The notes below the pieces were generated by a model, which worked only from the letters and a program-made list of their open reading frames with translations, ran no database searches and was not told the origin of the DNA. Below are positions 45,687 through 57,369 of a stretch of DNA of 64,000 bases, piece by piece (positions within the stretch are counted from its first letter, which is position 1; the number at the start of each line of letters is the position of its first letter). A program made the position numbers and the translations under genes. Origin of the DNA: Papiliotrema nemorosa. Lineage: Eukaryota; Basidiomycota; Tremellomycetes; Tremellales; Rhynchogastremaceae. The stretch is taken from positions 62,001 to 126,000 of the forward strand of contig JASKOT010000029.1 in NCBI GenBank assembly GCA_032158125.1, in the 5' to 3' direction.

Positions 45687-46576
45687 CTAATGCTCTGCAG
45701 TCCCACTTTCCACAGGCTGCTCTGACTTGGATTCCAGACTTGATGAGAGGTTGATGTCTCGCAGTATGGACATAGTGCCATCTGCATTCTGGCTTGGCAG
45801 GGGATGCTGAGAGGTCAGTTGAACTTGCCATTTCAGAGCCTTAGGTCCCAGCCAGCTGACAAGAGCCTTGCTACTTTGTCCCAAAAGGCTTTGTCCTGTA
45901 ACACCACCAATTGCAAGATCATATAAAACCCCATTGCTCAAGGTTGATTTCCAGCTGCCACCCTTTCTCAACTATTGAGTGAGAGCGAATCCATACGTGG
46001 ATGCAAAGTGCAGTGTATTGGATGCAGATATCCACCTTGATTGTTGTGCTGCTTTCTGTGACATCAAGTGCTGTAGTCTTGCTGTAGTTTCAGCATCTCT
46101 CTTTTGCTTTTTGATGGATGCTTCATTGCGGTCTGCCATCAATGCGCATGCAGTCTGCAACACTGGCATTGCGCTAGAATTTGATCAGCTTTAGAGTAAA
46201 AGCGCAAGGAACAGACTCACTTTTCAGACACATCATCCCGATTTTCAAGCAGGATTGAGACTGCATCTCTCTGCCCTAACAGTTTGGAGGCTGCAGTTGT
46301 TCCGTCTGTGTTTGCAGATTGCTGAGACTTACAGCCATGCTGAAGTGCAACCAGTGACAATTTGATGGAGAATTTTGTTGACTTTGAGTCTTCTTCAATG
46401 CATTTTGCAAGGTCTTGCTTTGACCAGAAAGAGAGTGTGCTGCAACTTGCCTGTACAGCGGGAACACTCTTTTCAATGTCCTCAAGTATGATATCAACCA
46501 GCTTATCTTTGTGGTCCCTGAGAAATTGAAGATGTTCCTTAACAGCTCTTGTAGAAGTTGCGGTAGATGTAGCCAT
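45687..46576 (-). CDS. Island protein of unknown function, 266 residues
   Basis: Exons 46576-46221, 46173-45997 and 45954-45687 join to 266 residues. The first intron has GTGAGT, a GCTGAT branch and CTAG. The second is inferred: a 42-nt GTATGG...CAG interval removes an in-frame TAG at 45974-45972 and keeps the frame, whereas the unspliced frame stops there and resumes. The protein begins with Thr/Ser-rich residues, then helical segments (EHLQFLRDHKDKLVDIILEDI) and a Ser-rich tail; no family is recognised. If the second intron is not real, this is a gene broken by a nonsense codon. Confidence 0.55.
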
Positions 46577-46887
46577 TGTAGACTGGGGTGGAAGGACAAG
46601 ATGCAGAAAATATACCAGTAAGACCAATCACATTTATGCTATTATAGCTGGCCAAGAGGACTTCCTTTTTTCGTGTGGAAAGCACCAGCACAGCATAGGA
46701 GTCGTTTGACACGTTTGAGAGGTGAGATGGGGTTCCACGCTGTTGACAAAGGATCCTTTGTCAAAAGGCGCTCGGCCTGGCACCTTCTCACGCCCGACTT
46801 CGACAGTTGACAGTGTATCAGTACATAGTGTGCATGTGCGTGTCGTTCCCATAGATCGTTGCTTCCTACTGATGACGCCCCCCTTCC
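46577..46887. other. Right border of the island
   Basis: A 311-base gap between the island ORF start and the MLP1 stop. Composition changes back to the genome norm near 46700. No feature was recognised. Confidence 0.45.
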
Positions 46888-49800
46888 CTATGCGTCTTTG
46901 CTGGCATTCCCGCTCCCAGCTTCACCTCCCGCTCCACCCTCTTTCGAAGTTGTGTCTGACGCTCCTGCATTCGCTATCTCTCCAGACCCAGCTTGCGAGG
47001 CCCTGGGACCTAAGCCCTTCGGTCGCTTGAGTACCCTAGGTCCTGTAGCAGGCGCTGCCGTTCCTGCCGCGGTGTTGTTATCCGAAATCTCGCCTTCTTC
47101 CGGTGCTGGTCGCTTGGCCCCTGTCGTTGGAGCAGCCGGCGTTGTTGTGGCACTCGGCGTCGAGGCGGCCGCGCCAAGAGTCGCGTTAACAGCTGAGATA
47201 TCAGCACCGGACTCGTTCTGTTTTCCTGAGCTGTACTCACTGGACAAGATGTTGGATGCCCTGCCTCCGCGCGCACCACGAGCGGCACCTCGAGTTCCTC
47301 TTCCTCTTGCTCCTCCTCGCGCAGGCGCCGTCGGCGACGCTGCAGCCGGACCTGTTGGCACCGCGGCGGCAGGAGGTAAACCAGTCGAGGGTCCTGCGGC
47401 GTTCTCGGTAGGTGTTGGGGTATTTGCGGGTGGAACACCTCCAACCTTGGGACCGAAAGGATTCGCGACCGGATCTGCAGACTGACCAGGCTTGAAAGCA
47501 GCTGCATCACCGGACAGGGCCGCGGTTGGAGCGGTAGGAGCGGCGGTGACGGGCGTCGTGGCCGGAACACCGATAGCGGTGGGGGCAACAGCGGAAGTAG
47601 AAGATCCATGTTCCTCTTCAATCTTCTTCAGTTTCGCTTCGGCTTCCTGCTTTTGTCGTTCTAGGGTCTTTCGCGTAATCTCGCCAGTCTTGTTCTGTCG
47701 AGACAGTTTATTGACCTGACCTTGCAGCTCATCAATCTCCTTCTTGAGATCTGCCTTTTCTTTCTCCATCTCCTCGGCTTTCGCAGCGATGGCTTCCTTC
47801 AATCGAGTTTGCAAGGTCGTTTCCAATTCTGCCTTCTTTGCCTCGTCATCGCCAGCTGGCTTTGATAATTCGGCTCGAAGCTCGGCTTCTTTGGCCTGTA
47901 CAGCGGCTCGAACAGCCTCATCGATGTTGGCCTGATCGGCTGGGGCAGCGGATGCCGACGGGGTGGCGTTTTTCAGATCCGTAATGCTCTTCTCGAGTTC
48001 GCCATTCTTCGCTACAAGGTTGTTGACGCGGTTCATGAGACCTTGGTTGGATCGATTGACACGTGTAACGTCATTCTCGTATTTCTGTGGCGTCAGTCAA
48101 TGACCTTCACTCCCAAAATAAGGACTCACGCTATCGAGAGCCTCTTTGTCAGCTTTGAGCTGGTCATACAGCTTTTGTAGCTCCTCTCGGGCAGAATCAC
48201 CCGCTGTGGAAGCGCCGTCGCCAGTCGTTCCAGTCGCTGAAGCCGACGAGGCTGCTTTTGCATCTGCGAGATCTTTTTCGGTCTGAGTCAGCCGTTGTTG
48301 CAGTGAATCCCGCTCGATTCGAAGCGCGTTCTATGCGGTCAGTACTGGAACAGCATTATGAAGGGCGAGGCCTACCAGAGCCTGATCATCTGCCTTAGCC
48401 TGGCCGCCGCTTGATTTTGCATTAGCGGCCGCTAGATCTGCCTGCAGTCGAGATACAGTAGCGTCCTTCCTTTGACTTCCAGCCTCGGCATCTGACAATT
48501 TCTTCTCCAGCTCGGTAATCTTCGCTTTAGCGTCCGCAATTTCCTTTTCAACAGTCTGCATCTTCGCAGAAAGCTCCTTGATCTCATTGTCCTTCTTCTC
48601 GATTTCTGCTCGAGCCTCATTAGATCGGCGTTGGTGGTTCAGTCCTATCCTCTTGCGGGTCTCTGATTCGGCGGTAGTCGTCTCCAGCTGTTTGGTCTTG
48701 GTTTCAATCTCAAGTCGTCGAGCTTCAGCCAAAGATTCAGCTGCGGCTTTCTCCGCTCGCATGGCAGCTGTTGCAGTTTCGAGCCGTGCGTCGAAATCGG
48801 CAGAACGTTTCTGAGATCAGTTGACGCTTCCTAGATGCTTAAACTCACCTCAGCTGCGCGAGTAGCCTCCTTTGCCTGCTCGAGCTGCTTCCTGACTTCC
48901 TGGCTGAACGCATCAGTCCAATCACGATGGCTACATCAGATTGACTCACATCTCCTTCTGCAGCTCTTCCACCCTTTTCTCCAACTTGACCCTCTCGTCC
49001 GACCTCGTACGCTCACTCTCCACATTCACGTTGCTCAGCCCGTCCATCAGGCTTTGCACTCGGGCACGTTCCGTCTGGACCTGTCGAAGATCGTTCTCCA
49101 GCCTGTTCTGAGTGCTCTGATCACCGTCAGCAGGAGGAACTCGGAGCCAAGCTTGAGACCTCACCTTCCACTGTTCCTTCTCCGCTCTCAGAGCCGCAGC
49201 TTCATTCCTGAACCTGTCTGCCTCGCCCTGTTTGGTAGCAGCCTGCTCAAGAGCCTACAAATTAGCAGGGTCTGTTCAACGACACGTACCTGTCTCTTCT
49301 CGTTGTTGGCCTGTGTGATTGAAGCTTGGACCTGTCGGAGCTGTGTCTCGAGATTGTGCGACTCCACCTTCTGCAGCGAGCTCGCGTCCAATAGAGTCTT
49401 GTATTGTTCTGTCTGATGAGTACATTCACCAGGTCACGCGATGCTGACTCACCTTGCAGAAGATTGATTTGAGTCTGCGCCCTTGCTTTGCCCAGCTCAG
49501 CCTCGCCCACTTCTGCAGCCTTCGAGCTAAGCTGAGCCTGAATCTCCGAAACATCCTTCTCTGCCTGGCTCCTGATCTTATGGAGCTCTTCTTGCAGAGT
49601 GGACACAAGCTCTTGTTGCGGTCCGACCGAATCGTCGAGTGGTCCATTCCCATTGGCAATCTGAGCCGGAGCTCTTAATCCTTCTCCACGAGCCAGAAGT
49701 TTGGAGAATGTATCCCTTTCCCGGGTGACTTCTGAAATCTTCTTCTGAGCCTCCACCAATTGTTGATGCAGCCTGGTAATAGTCTCTGTCGCTTTATCCA

Positions 49801-51692
49801 GCGTCACACCAGTCTCCAATTCATTCTCATCGTCCGCAGCTCGTGCCACCTCTTGCGAGTTGAGTTTAGCCATAAGTTGTCGAGTGAGTTTCAGCAGTCT
49901 CTGATTCTGTTCCTGAAGAGCTCTGATCGACTGGAACTCGACCAAGTGATCGCTAATGATATCGCCCTCCGATATAGTGGTGTTGGCATCGATGGAGGCG
50001 TTGACGAGAGAAGGATCATTGAGAACGGCGATTTGGCGCAGAAGAGTTTGCACCTGTCGAGAAAGATCATCGGCGGTACTCCTCAACGATTGACTCTCCT
50101 CGCTCTTCATGGTCGACTCCGCTCGGAGCGCTTTCGCTTCGGCTTCACGCAGGTCCCGAGTTGTCAAGGCAGTTGCCAGTTCGGCAGCTAGAGTGTTGGC
50201 ACGCTCGATAGCAGCCGAGTGTTCGGCAGCCTGTTCGTCCAGTAGAGGTTTCTGCGCGTAAGCCATCTGTAAAGCTATTTCCTGTCACGCAACTTACCTT
50301 CTCGTTGATATCTGCGCTGATCTCATCCAGCAGCTCTGTCAACCTATCCACCTCCAACTCCGCCTCGCGCAGTTTTGTAGATTGTGTGGTGTAGTCGATG
50401 TAGAATTGAGTGTAAGATTTCCCGCTCATCCTTTGCTCCGCTGCCAAAGCAGCCGCAGGTGAGATATCCGTTCCCTCCCCATGGGCAAGGGTCAACCTGT
50501 CCACGACGACTTTCAAGTCCTCTGCCCTCTTCTCGGCCTCCCGCCGCGACCTTTCTTCTTTTTTCCATTTCTCCTCCCATGATCTTGCCTTTGTTTCCTG
50601 AGCGTCCGATAATCTCTCCAATTCGGCCTCTCTGTCTGCTATCGTAGCCCTGGCCTCATCTGCTCGCTTCTCGAGTATCCTATTCTCGTCCAGTAATCTG
50701 TTGAGCTCGTTTGTGGATGCTGCCTTCCGAGCTGCAGCACTGCTGGTAAGGTTGGCGATATTGGTTTCAGCATCCACGAGCCGACGTGTCTGATCGTCGT
50801 ATACCCGTTTCAGAGCATTGTAAGAATTGTCGGCGGCAGTGATGCGGGCAAGGAGGGTGTCATTATCCAATTGAAGATTCGACAGTTCTGATTGCTAGCT
50901 AGGTTAGAACACGACCAGGATATAGCTCGTCTACGCACCTTTTCAGCCCGATATTTGGCGAATCTCTCTTCCACATCTGCAGTCGCTTGGTTCAACGTGA
51001 GCATCTGTGATTGAGCATTCTGCAGACTCTGTAGAGCTCTCTGCTCGTTGAACTACGGGTCAGTAGGGCTCATGACAAGGTCATGGCGATATACCTTCGA
51101 AGACTCGGCAGACATCTTCAAACCGCTGACATCGACTTCAAGTTGAGCAATCTTTGACGACGTCTCGGCCCTTTGCGTTCGTAGCGTGTGCAATTCCTCT
51201 GAGCCCGTCAGCCTGACTCAAAGGGCATCATTGACGCACGACTAGTGATTTTGGACCGTTGTTGCAACTTCTCAATCTCGTCAATCAACTCTCGCTTCTC
51301 CCGGTCTATTGCCTATATGATCAACCACACTTCGATGGCATAAGAGGATAGGCTTACATCCAGACGAGTCTGAGAGACAGACAGCTGTGAGCTGACTTGG
51401 AAGTGCGAAGATTGCAAGGTAGTCAACTGCGTCCTGAGCTGCTCTGCTGTTGAATCTGCACCGTTAGCATCAAGCGACTGGCTCACGCACTCGACGCATC
51501 TCGCTCAGTCTCTATCACTGCCTTGTCCTTCCGTATCCTCTCAAGCTCCTCCTCCAGCTCCTTCAATTTGCGCTGTGCATTGACGAGAGCCTGTTCCGTC
51601 TCGACCTGTTTACGGATATCCTCGGCGAGCCCTCCTGATTGGGTAGCTTCCGCCGATGCTGGAGCAGCCGGAGCTGCGGAAGGATCAGACAT
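46888..51692 (-). CDS. Mlp1/TPR-like nuclear pore basket coiled-coil protein
   Basis: Fifteen exons (51692-51491, 51455-51358, 51312-51240, 51198-51095, 51052-50939, 50894-50298, 50266-49453, 49408-49290, 49254-49165, 49116-48950, 48903-48849, 48810-48376, 48330-48130, 48084-47241, 47192-46888) join to 1405 residues. Nearly 1050 residues are coiled coil; the segment SYTQFYIDYTTQSTKLREAE with DRLTELLDEISADINEK is typical of Mlp1/Mlp2/TPR. The tail is Ala/Pro/Gly-rich with an RGARGG cluster. TPR proteins form the nuclear basket and act in mRNA surveillance and spindle checkpoint anchoring. The length is short for TPR (usually 1700-2300). The last intron (47240-47193, 48 nt) is frame-neutral, so it could be retained. 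Confidence 0.85.
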
Positions 51693-51886
51693 TCTATGCG
51701 CCTTTCTGACCTCTTCCCTCCCCGATTATGAGCGACAGAGTTGGGGGAACAACGACGATGAGGTGTATGAGGAGGTATCCTAGATTGTAGAAGGGGTTGA
51801 TCCGCCACTTTAACTGCTCCCCCCATTTAATTTGGGTGACGTTTCACCTATACGTCTATAGAGCAGTCAACCCTATACAGCCAATC
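51693..51886. promoter_or_regulatory. Bidirectional promoter between MLP1 and NMT1
   Basis: Only 194 bases separate the divergent start codons at 51692 (minus) and 51887 (plus). Confidence 0.5.
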
Positions 51887-54194
51887 ATGCCGCTACCACC
51901 AGACGACACACTGCCTGTCGAGAGCACAGCGTCGGGATCACATACTCAGGCGCCTGACCAGCCGTCGACCGAGGAAGTCTTGGCGAAATTCCAGCAATTG
52001 GGCACCGAGGCAGCCGAAGAAGAAGACGAGGAGGAAGATGACGAGGACGGCGAGGGTGCGAATGGGGCTGGACCTTCGTCAGCCGGAGTAGCGGGTGAAG
52101 GATCAACTGGAGACGCTGGAAAGAAGAAGAAGAAAAAGAAGAAGGCAAAAGGAAAGGCTAGCAAAGCTGTCGCCAGGCTCAAGTGGGTCATCCGCTTCTT
52201 GACCGGAATATATACTGATGGTATAGGGGCATCGCTACGGGTGGTGCGCCACAAGATCTGATAGATGCTGTGCGGGAACAGATGGATGCAGGGATGCAAG
52301 ATACGACCGATGGTACGTTTTGGTTCGCGGTTACGCGCAGTGAGCTGAATCGAGTAGACGAGATCAAAAGAGCGCTCAAAGCGATTGATCTGATGAAGAT
52401 TCTGGACGGACAAGTCGCACTCGGCAACAAGTCAAACAGCAAGAACCTGGGGGAACACAAAGTGAGAATCGGAATCCGAGATCTCTTCGATGAGCTCACC
52501 TGGCCAGTTTTGGAACACCCAACCTGTACCCCAACTCCCTACAGCCTCCTCTTCTTCCTCGGAGCCTACAGAGGGCCCAATTGACGAGCCAAAAACACCG
52601 GCGGATGTCAACCAGGAGCCTGGAAAGCTGCCATCTGGCTTTGAATGGACGCTAATAGATATCAAAGACGATGCTCAGGTGAGTCTTGTTGATGGACCCT
52701 AGTAGCTATATCGGCTTACAGGCAGTGCGAGGAAGTGCATATTTTGTTATCCGAGAACTACGTCGAGGACGAGGACGCCATGTTCCGTTTCAGATACTCG
52801 AAAGAATTTTTGCTATGGCAAGTGACCACAAAAAAAAAGGAAATCAGAAGAATGCAGCTGATGTACAGGGCTCTGACAGCACCGGGTTATCTACCAGATT
52901 GGCACATTGGTGTCCGTGTCGTGAAGACCGGAAAGCTCGTAGCATTCATCTCCGGTATCAAAGTCGACCTCCGGGTCAGATCGCAGTGAGTGCCGTCGTG
53001 ATTACATATCGCACCGTCATTGACGAGCAGCACTTTCCCTTCTGCTGAAATCAACTACCTCTGTGTGCACAAGAAGCTGCGGTCCAAACGTCTGGCACCT
53101 GTCTTGATCAAAGAGGTCACACGTCGTGTCAACCTGACCAATGTTTGGCAAGCCATATATACGGCCGGAGTGGTGCTTCCCACACCTTTTGGTACCTCTC
53201 GGTAAGCCGACCTCTTTTCTTCCATGCAGTCGACTCAGCTCAATTTGTAGATACTTCCACCGGAATCTCAACCCTGCCAAGCTTGCGGATATCGGATTCT
53301 CCCCCTTGGGCCGAAATCAGACCATTTCCCGACTTGTTCGTCATTATGCGGTCCCGTCGCACCCCAAGATTCCTGGATTCAGAGAAATGGTGTTGGCGGA
53401 TGTTCCCCAAGTGGGCGAGCTATTACGACGATACTTGTCTCGGTTCGAGATCATACAAACCTTCAGCCGGGATGACGAGGTGGAGCATTGGTTCTTGTCG
53501 GGACAAGGGAGGGAGGAGAATGGCAAGAGGGTCGAGCAGGTCGTTTGGGCATATGTCGTCGAGGTGAGCAGAGTCATGCCTCTCGGTATTGACGCTCACC
53601 GCTCAGGACCCGACAACACACCTCATCACTGATCTCGTCTCATTCTACTCGCTCCCCTCAACTATCATGAAGCACAAGACACATACCCTGCTCAACGCTG
53701 CCTATATGTTCTACTATGCTTCAGACGTGATTTCGCAACCCGGTGGCTCGGCAGATGGGGCCGCCGCTCACGATGCCAAGGCAAAACAGAAGCTGAACGC
53801 ACGACTGAACGAGCTGGTGGCGGACCTACTAGTGGTCGCAAAGAACGTACGTGATCTCAGAGTCTAACTGAAAGGGGAGAGGCTTATTACAGGCTGGGTT
53901 CGATGTCATGAACGCGCTTACGATGGCGGACAATAACATGTTCTTGAACGATCAGAAATTCGGCGCCGGTGACGGTTTCTTGGTGCGTACAATGGAAGGT
54001 TCTGAAATCATGCTGATCTACTTCTCCATCTGATTCGTGTCACTTGCAGAACTGTGAGCCATTTGCACTATCAAGATGGCATAGCGTGCTAATGGACAGT
54101 CTACCTTTACAACTGGGCTTGCGGTGGGATCGATGGTGGTGCCAGAGGGACCGCCAATCGACAATCATCCGGCATCGGTATCGTCATGCTTTAG
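51887..54194 (+). CDS. NMT1: Glycylpeptide N-tetradecanoyltransferase (N-myristoyltransferase)
   Basis: Exons 51887-52182, 52227-52312, 52358-52461, 52508-52678, 52726-52817, 52869-52985, 53031-53201, 53251-53563, 53607-53846, 53893-53982, 54050-54053 and 54100-54194 join to 592 residues. After an acidic and poly-Lys N-terminus come the NMT signatures: [58 protein letters not shown] and the C-terminal NFYLYNW ... GIGIVML, where the terminal carboxylate acts as base. The enzyme transfers myristate to N-terminal glycines of proteins such as Arf; it is essential in fungi and a drug target. One intron uses a GC donor (52818), and one exon is only 4 nt, needed to make NFYLYNW. Confidence 0.95.
54050..54053 (+). 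other. NMT1: 4-nt microexon of NMT1 (AACT)
   Basis: It is preceded by CTTGCAG and followed by a canonical donor GTGAGC. It supplies the Asn codon and first base of Phe in the invariant NFYLYNW motif; frame and motif are lost without it. Confidence 0.85.
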
Positions 54195-54275
54195 ATCATT
54201 CCGGCTCATCTCGTCCCGCCAGTCACGTCTACCCACATAGCACATACCCTATGCATGATATACACCGGTCAGAGC

Positions 54276-56441
54276 CTACAGCCCCGACGCTTGGACGAGG
54301 TACGCCAGGCCCAGGACAATAACCAATTCTGCAAGGATGACTTGCCATCGCTCCATCATCCATTCCACTAGAAGGAACTAATATCAGCACCTGAGGCTGC
54401 AGTCATACTCACAGCTGGAACGTCGGGACCGAACGGCAAGCCTTCAAAGGTTTGGCCGAGAAAAGTTGTCGGTGCAGGGGTGATCGGCGTGGAAGGTGTG
54501 AGAGGCGGCGAAGAGGTTGATGACTCCGAGACGATTGATGTAAGGTCATCATCGTTGACTACTGATGCGGCATCATTGACCGCTTCTGCAATAAGTGTAT
54601 GTTCGTCGTTGGCGTCTTCCCCCATCCGTGCAGCCTTTCGTTGCGCGATATCGGTATCCGACAAAGATCCCTCCATATTGTCGGCACCGGATGCCTCTAT
54701 TGGATTCAGACGCTGTTCGCTGCCCTTTTCCGGAAGGCGGAACCTCGGTGCGTCAAGTTTGCCAGATCGGCCTAAGCTCGCTTTACGACGATTTATTTCA
54801 TCTTGCAGGTCGATGGGAGGGTGTCCCAAATCATTGAGAACACCTTCGACCACCGCTTGAACATCGACGGTCCTGGCTTCTTCGGCTGAATGTCCTCTTT
54901 CACTGAGACGACCGTTCTGAACATTTCTTACCGAACGCGTGTCTTCATCAGAGATCTGGTCGAAGCTCGAGGTCTCGCTATCCGCCCGGCTTGTAGCGTT
55001 CGACCGAACCCTTTTCAATTCCGCTACAGGTCCAGAAGCCTTATGAGTCACCGGCTTTGCAGCAACCTGCTCTGAGAGCAACGGACGAGAATCATTCGGA
55101 ACTGGAGTAACGAAGGGTAATGGCGGCAGAATCGGAACAGGCGGCACATCAACTTGCTTTTTGCGTCCAATCAAGCCTTTCAAGAACCCCCTCTTCCGCT
55201 CTTTCTCTCCTGTTCCTATGGCGCTGACCAAGGTCGGCGCATGCTCTCCTCCTGGCAGCTTTGGATCCAAGCGAAGAGTGATAGGGGGTAAAGGGGCAGA
55301 AGGGGGTGAATGGCTGGTCGAGCGGCGGAGGGGAGGTAGAGGCAAATCAAGCGGAATGGGACGTTTTGAAGGTTTGTCCGAAGCCAACTCTGGGGTAGTG
55401 GTATCGATTCGTCTGTGTGTAATGGCTGAGTTGAGGTTGTTTAAATTGTGATCGATGGAAGTCTTTGGGGATTTTGGGGACTTTGGTCTTTGGTTCGACT
55501 TGGGCAACTCGGGGATAGCAGCGTTGTTTGCGGTGTTGGTAGGCGACGAAGGACGTGATTTCGATCGAAGGGAGAATGACCGTAAGAGACTTGGCTTCTC
55601 CTTCTGAACGGGTGGCTCGGTACTGTTTATAGGTGCAGCAAGGTCCAGAAGACTGCCTGGGTCGCTTGTCGTGAGGTGTACATCTGCCTCGCTTGAGCTG
55701 CCATTGAGACAGGCTGGCGGGGCGATAGGTATTTCTACGCGGGGAGGCTTCAAGCTGCTCGTGGTAGTCTCGCAGGATATCTCAACGTTATCATGATATG
55801 GGTGATCGGCCTTGTCGGTGTCCCTCTGGAAAGTGAGAGGTGATTCAGGGCCAATTCTTGTGGGCAGACGGGAATTTGGCTTCTTAGCCAACGGTTTCTC
55901 GACCGGGAGTGGCTTTGACGACATGTCTGACAATGATGGATTCGATACCTGAGCTGCTTGCTCCCTCCGTTTGATCTCCGCCGCAGAGGTCCATTTGATC
56001 TGCAGGCCTTGCTCTGAGTCCCCGATCACTTTTGAGGCACTGGTTGAGAGAGTAGCCTCCATATTTTGAGGCAACCGCATTCTTGACGCCGCCTGAGCAT
56101 CCACACTCTCAAAAACTACCCATTCTTCGACCTTTCCATCTCGCTTCAATTGCTTTTCGACCGCTCTCCGAGGATCCGGAAATAATGCCTGGACAAGAGA
56201 CTCCACGGCCCGTATAACCTGTCTTGCAGTGATACTCCCTGGTGACGCGCCAAGGTGCCGTTCGAGGAGAGCAGTGGCGATGGCCTGCGAAGTTAGCTCT
56301 TATACTCGAATCTCCACCCAATGATGCAACCCGGAAAGATGTCATGAGACTCACTGGCGCACCGAAGAGGATATTCGGGCGCGACGACTCGTCCAATAGA
56401 CACAAGACAACTTCCAGTATTTGGCCATCTGTTACCGGCAT
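54276..56441 (-). CDS. Large disordered protein with C-terminal membrane anchor
   Basis: Exons 56441-56355, 56284-54413 and 54377-54276 join to 686 residues from the ATG at 56441. The frame is open upstream (YTAIHTAQSSVIFEG, to an in-frame stop near 56539) without an ATG, so an earlier exon is likely and the start is uncertain. The N-terminal 90 residues are folded and helical (ILEVVLCLLDESSRP, ARQVIRAVESLVQALFPDPR); the next 500 are Ser/Pro/Lys-rich and disordered. The last exon, reached by a 35-nt intron (54412-54378), encodes a hydrophobic helix (VILAELVIVLGLAYLV) a few residues from the end, as in tail-anchored proteins. I do not recognise the family. It converges on NMT1, with 81 bases between stops. 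Confidence 0.7.
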
Positions 56442-56702
56442 TGTGGCATCGCAGCCTTCGAAAATCACGGACGACTGTGCAGTGTGAATCGCCGTGTACA
56501 GGCTACCAGGAAGACCAGCTTCAAAGCATAGCCCATGCTATTCTGAGGTCTGCACGGAGATCCAGGAGCATCACACGTCCTTTCTATCTGACCGACCTAA
56601 AAGGATGCCACTGTAGAGTGGACTCCCCGGCTGTTCGGCTAAACACGGCACCGGCATTGAGAGATCAATCCAACTTTTCTGAAACCTGGTCATTCACCAA
56701 TC
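56442..56702. promoter_or_regulatory. Divergent promoter region with possible unplaced 5' exon
   Basis: It lies between the tail-anchored gene and the CX9C gene. It probably also contains part of the 5' coding sequence of the former, because the minus frame stays open to about 56540. Confidence 0.35.
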
Positions 56703-57264
56703 ATGGACTTGTCATACAATGTAGTTGCATCGAGTGAGCAGACCGCTTTTTGCGACGCACAGTAGAAAGCTGAGAGGCTCCAGAATGTGCCGAACAGATG
56801 GCTCGGTACCAGAATGTCATTCCCCTCCCCTGTCAATTCGAGAAAAGCCTGACCCGCAGTGTGTTACGCAGAATGCCAATGGAGATTGGAGCAGTATATG
56901 TCGACCTGAGGGTAAAGCCTTAGCTCAATGTGCGGATGATGCGTGAGTCATTCTCCCTTCTCACCCTGCTCCCCTCTGCTCTGAACTCGTCTCTCTCGTG
57001 CACTCAATGACAGTTGGAGGTGAATGTACTAACAACAGTGTCCCGCACTTGGCAGAACTCAAAAATGCCTGCGCACAGCAGATCACAGACTATCGAGCAT
57101 GCTTAGACGCCAGGGCGATGTTGCCTGATGAGGCTATAGCGGAGCAGTGTGGACCATGGATGAAAGATCTGTGGAAATGCAGTGAGAGGGCAATGCAGGA
57201 GATAGAATCCAGGCAAGGATCAGCAACACCTACTTCGGGTGGAGAATCTGATCGACTGGTGTGA
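56703..57264 (+). CDS. Four-fold CX9C mitochondrial intermembrane-space protein (CHCHD5/Mix14-like)
   Basis: Exons 56703-56733, 56784-56815, 56860-56942 and 57039-57264 join to 123 residues. Four exact CX9C pairs are present: C-AEQMARYQN-C, C-RPEGKALAQ-C, C-AQQITDYRA-C and C-GPWMKDLWK-C, i.e. two coiled-coil-helix hairpins. This is the layout of CHCHD5/Mix14, a small protein oxidised and trapped in the intermembrane space by Mia40/Erv1; its function is not settled. The first CX9C is split between exons 2 and 3, and the donor after exon 2 (GTCATT) is weak, but the exact spacing supports it. Confidence 0.85.
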
Positions 57265-57369
57265 TTGATGAAGATAGAACCGTGAGTCTCGTTCTCGTCC
57301 TCGAGAGTTCCCTTTTCTTTCAGTTTGAAGAATTGACCCATAGAGATGGCAATGAGATCCATTGGACGA

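Noticed and set aside
45972..45974. Stop-codon readthrough in the island ORF
   Set aside because: A small in-frame intron around the TAG explains the open frame on both sides without invoking readthrough; kept only as a finding to test.
46859..47485. 208-codon plus-strand ORF with Ala/Pro-rich product
   Set aside because: Antisense shadow of the Ala/Pro/Gly-rich MLP1 tail.
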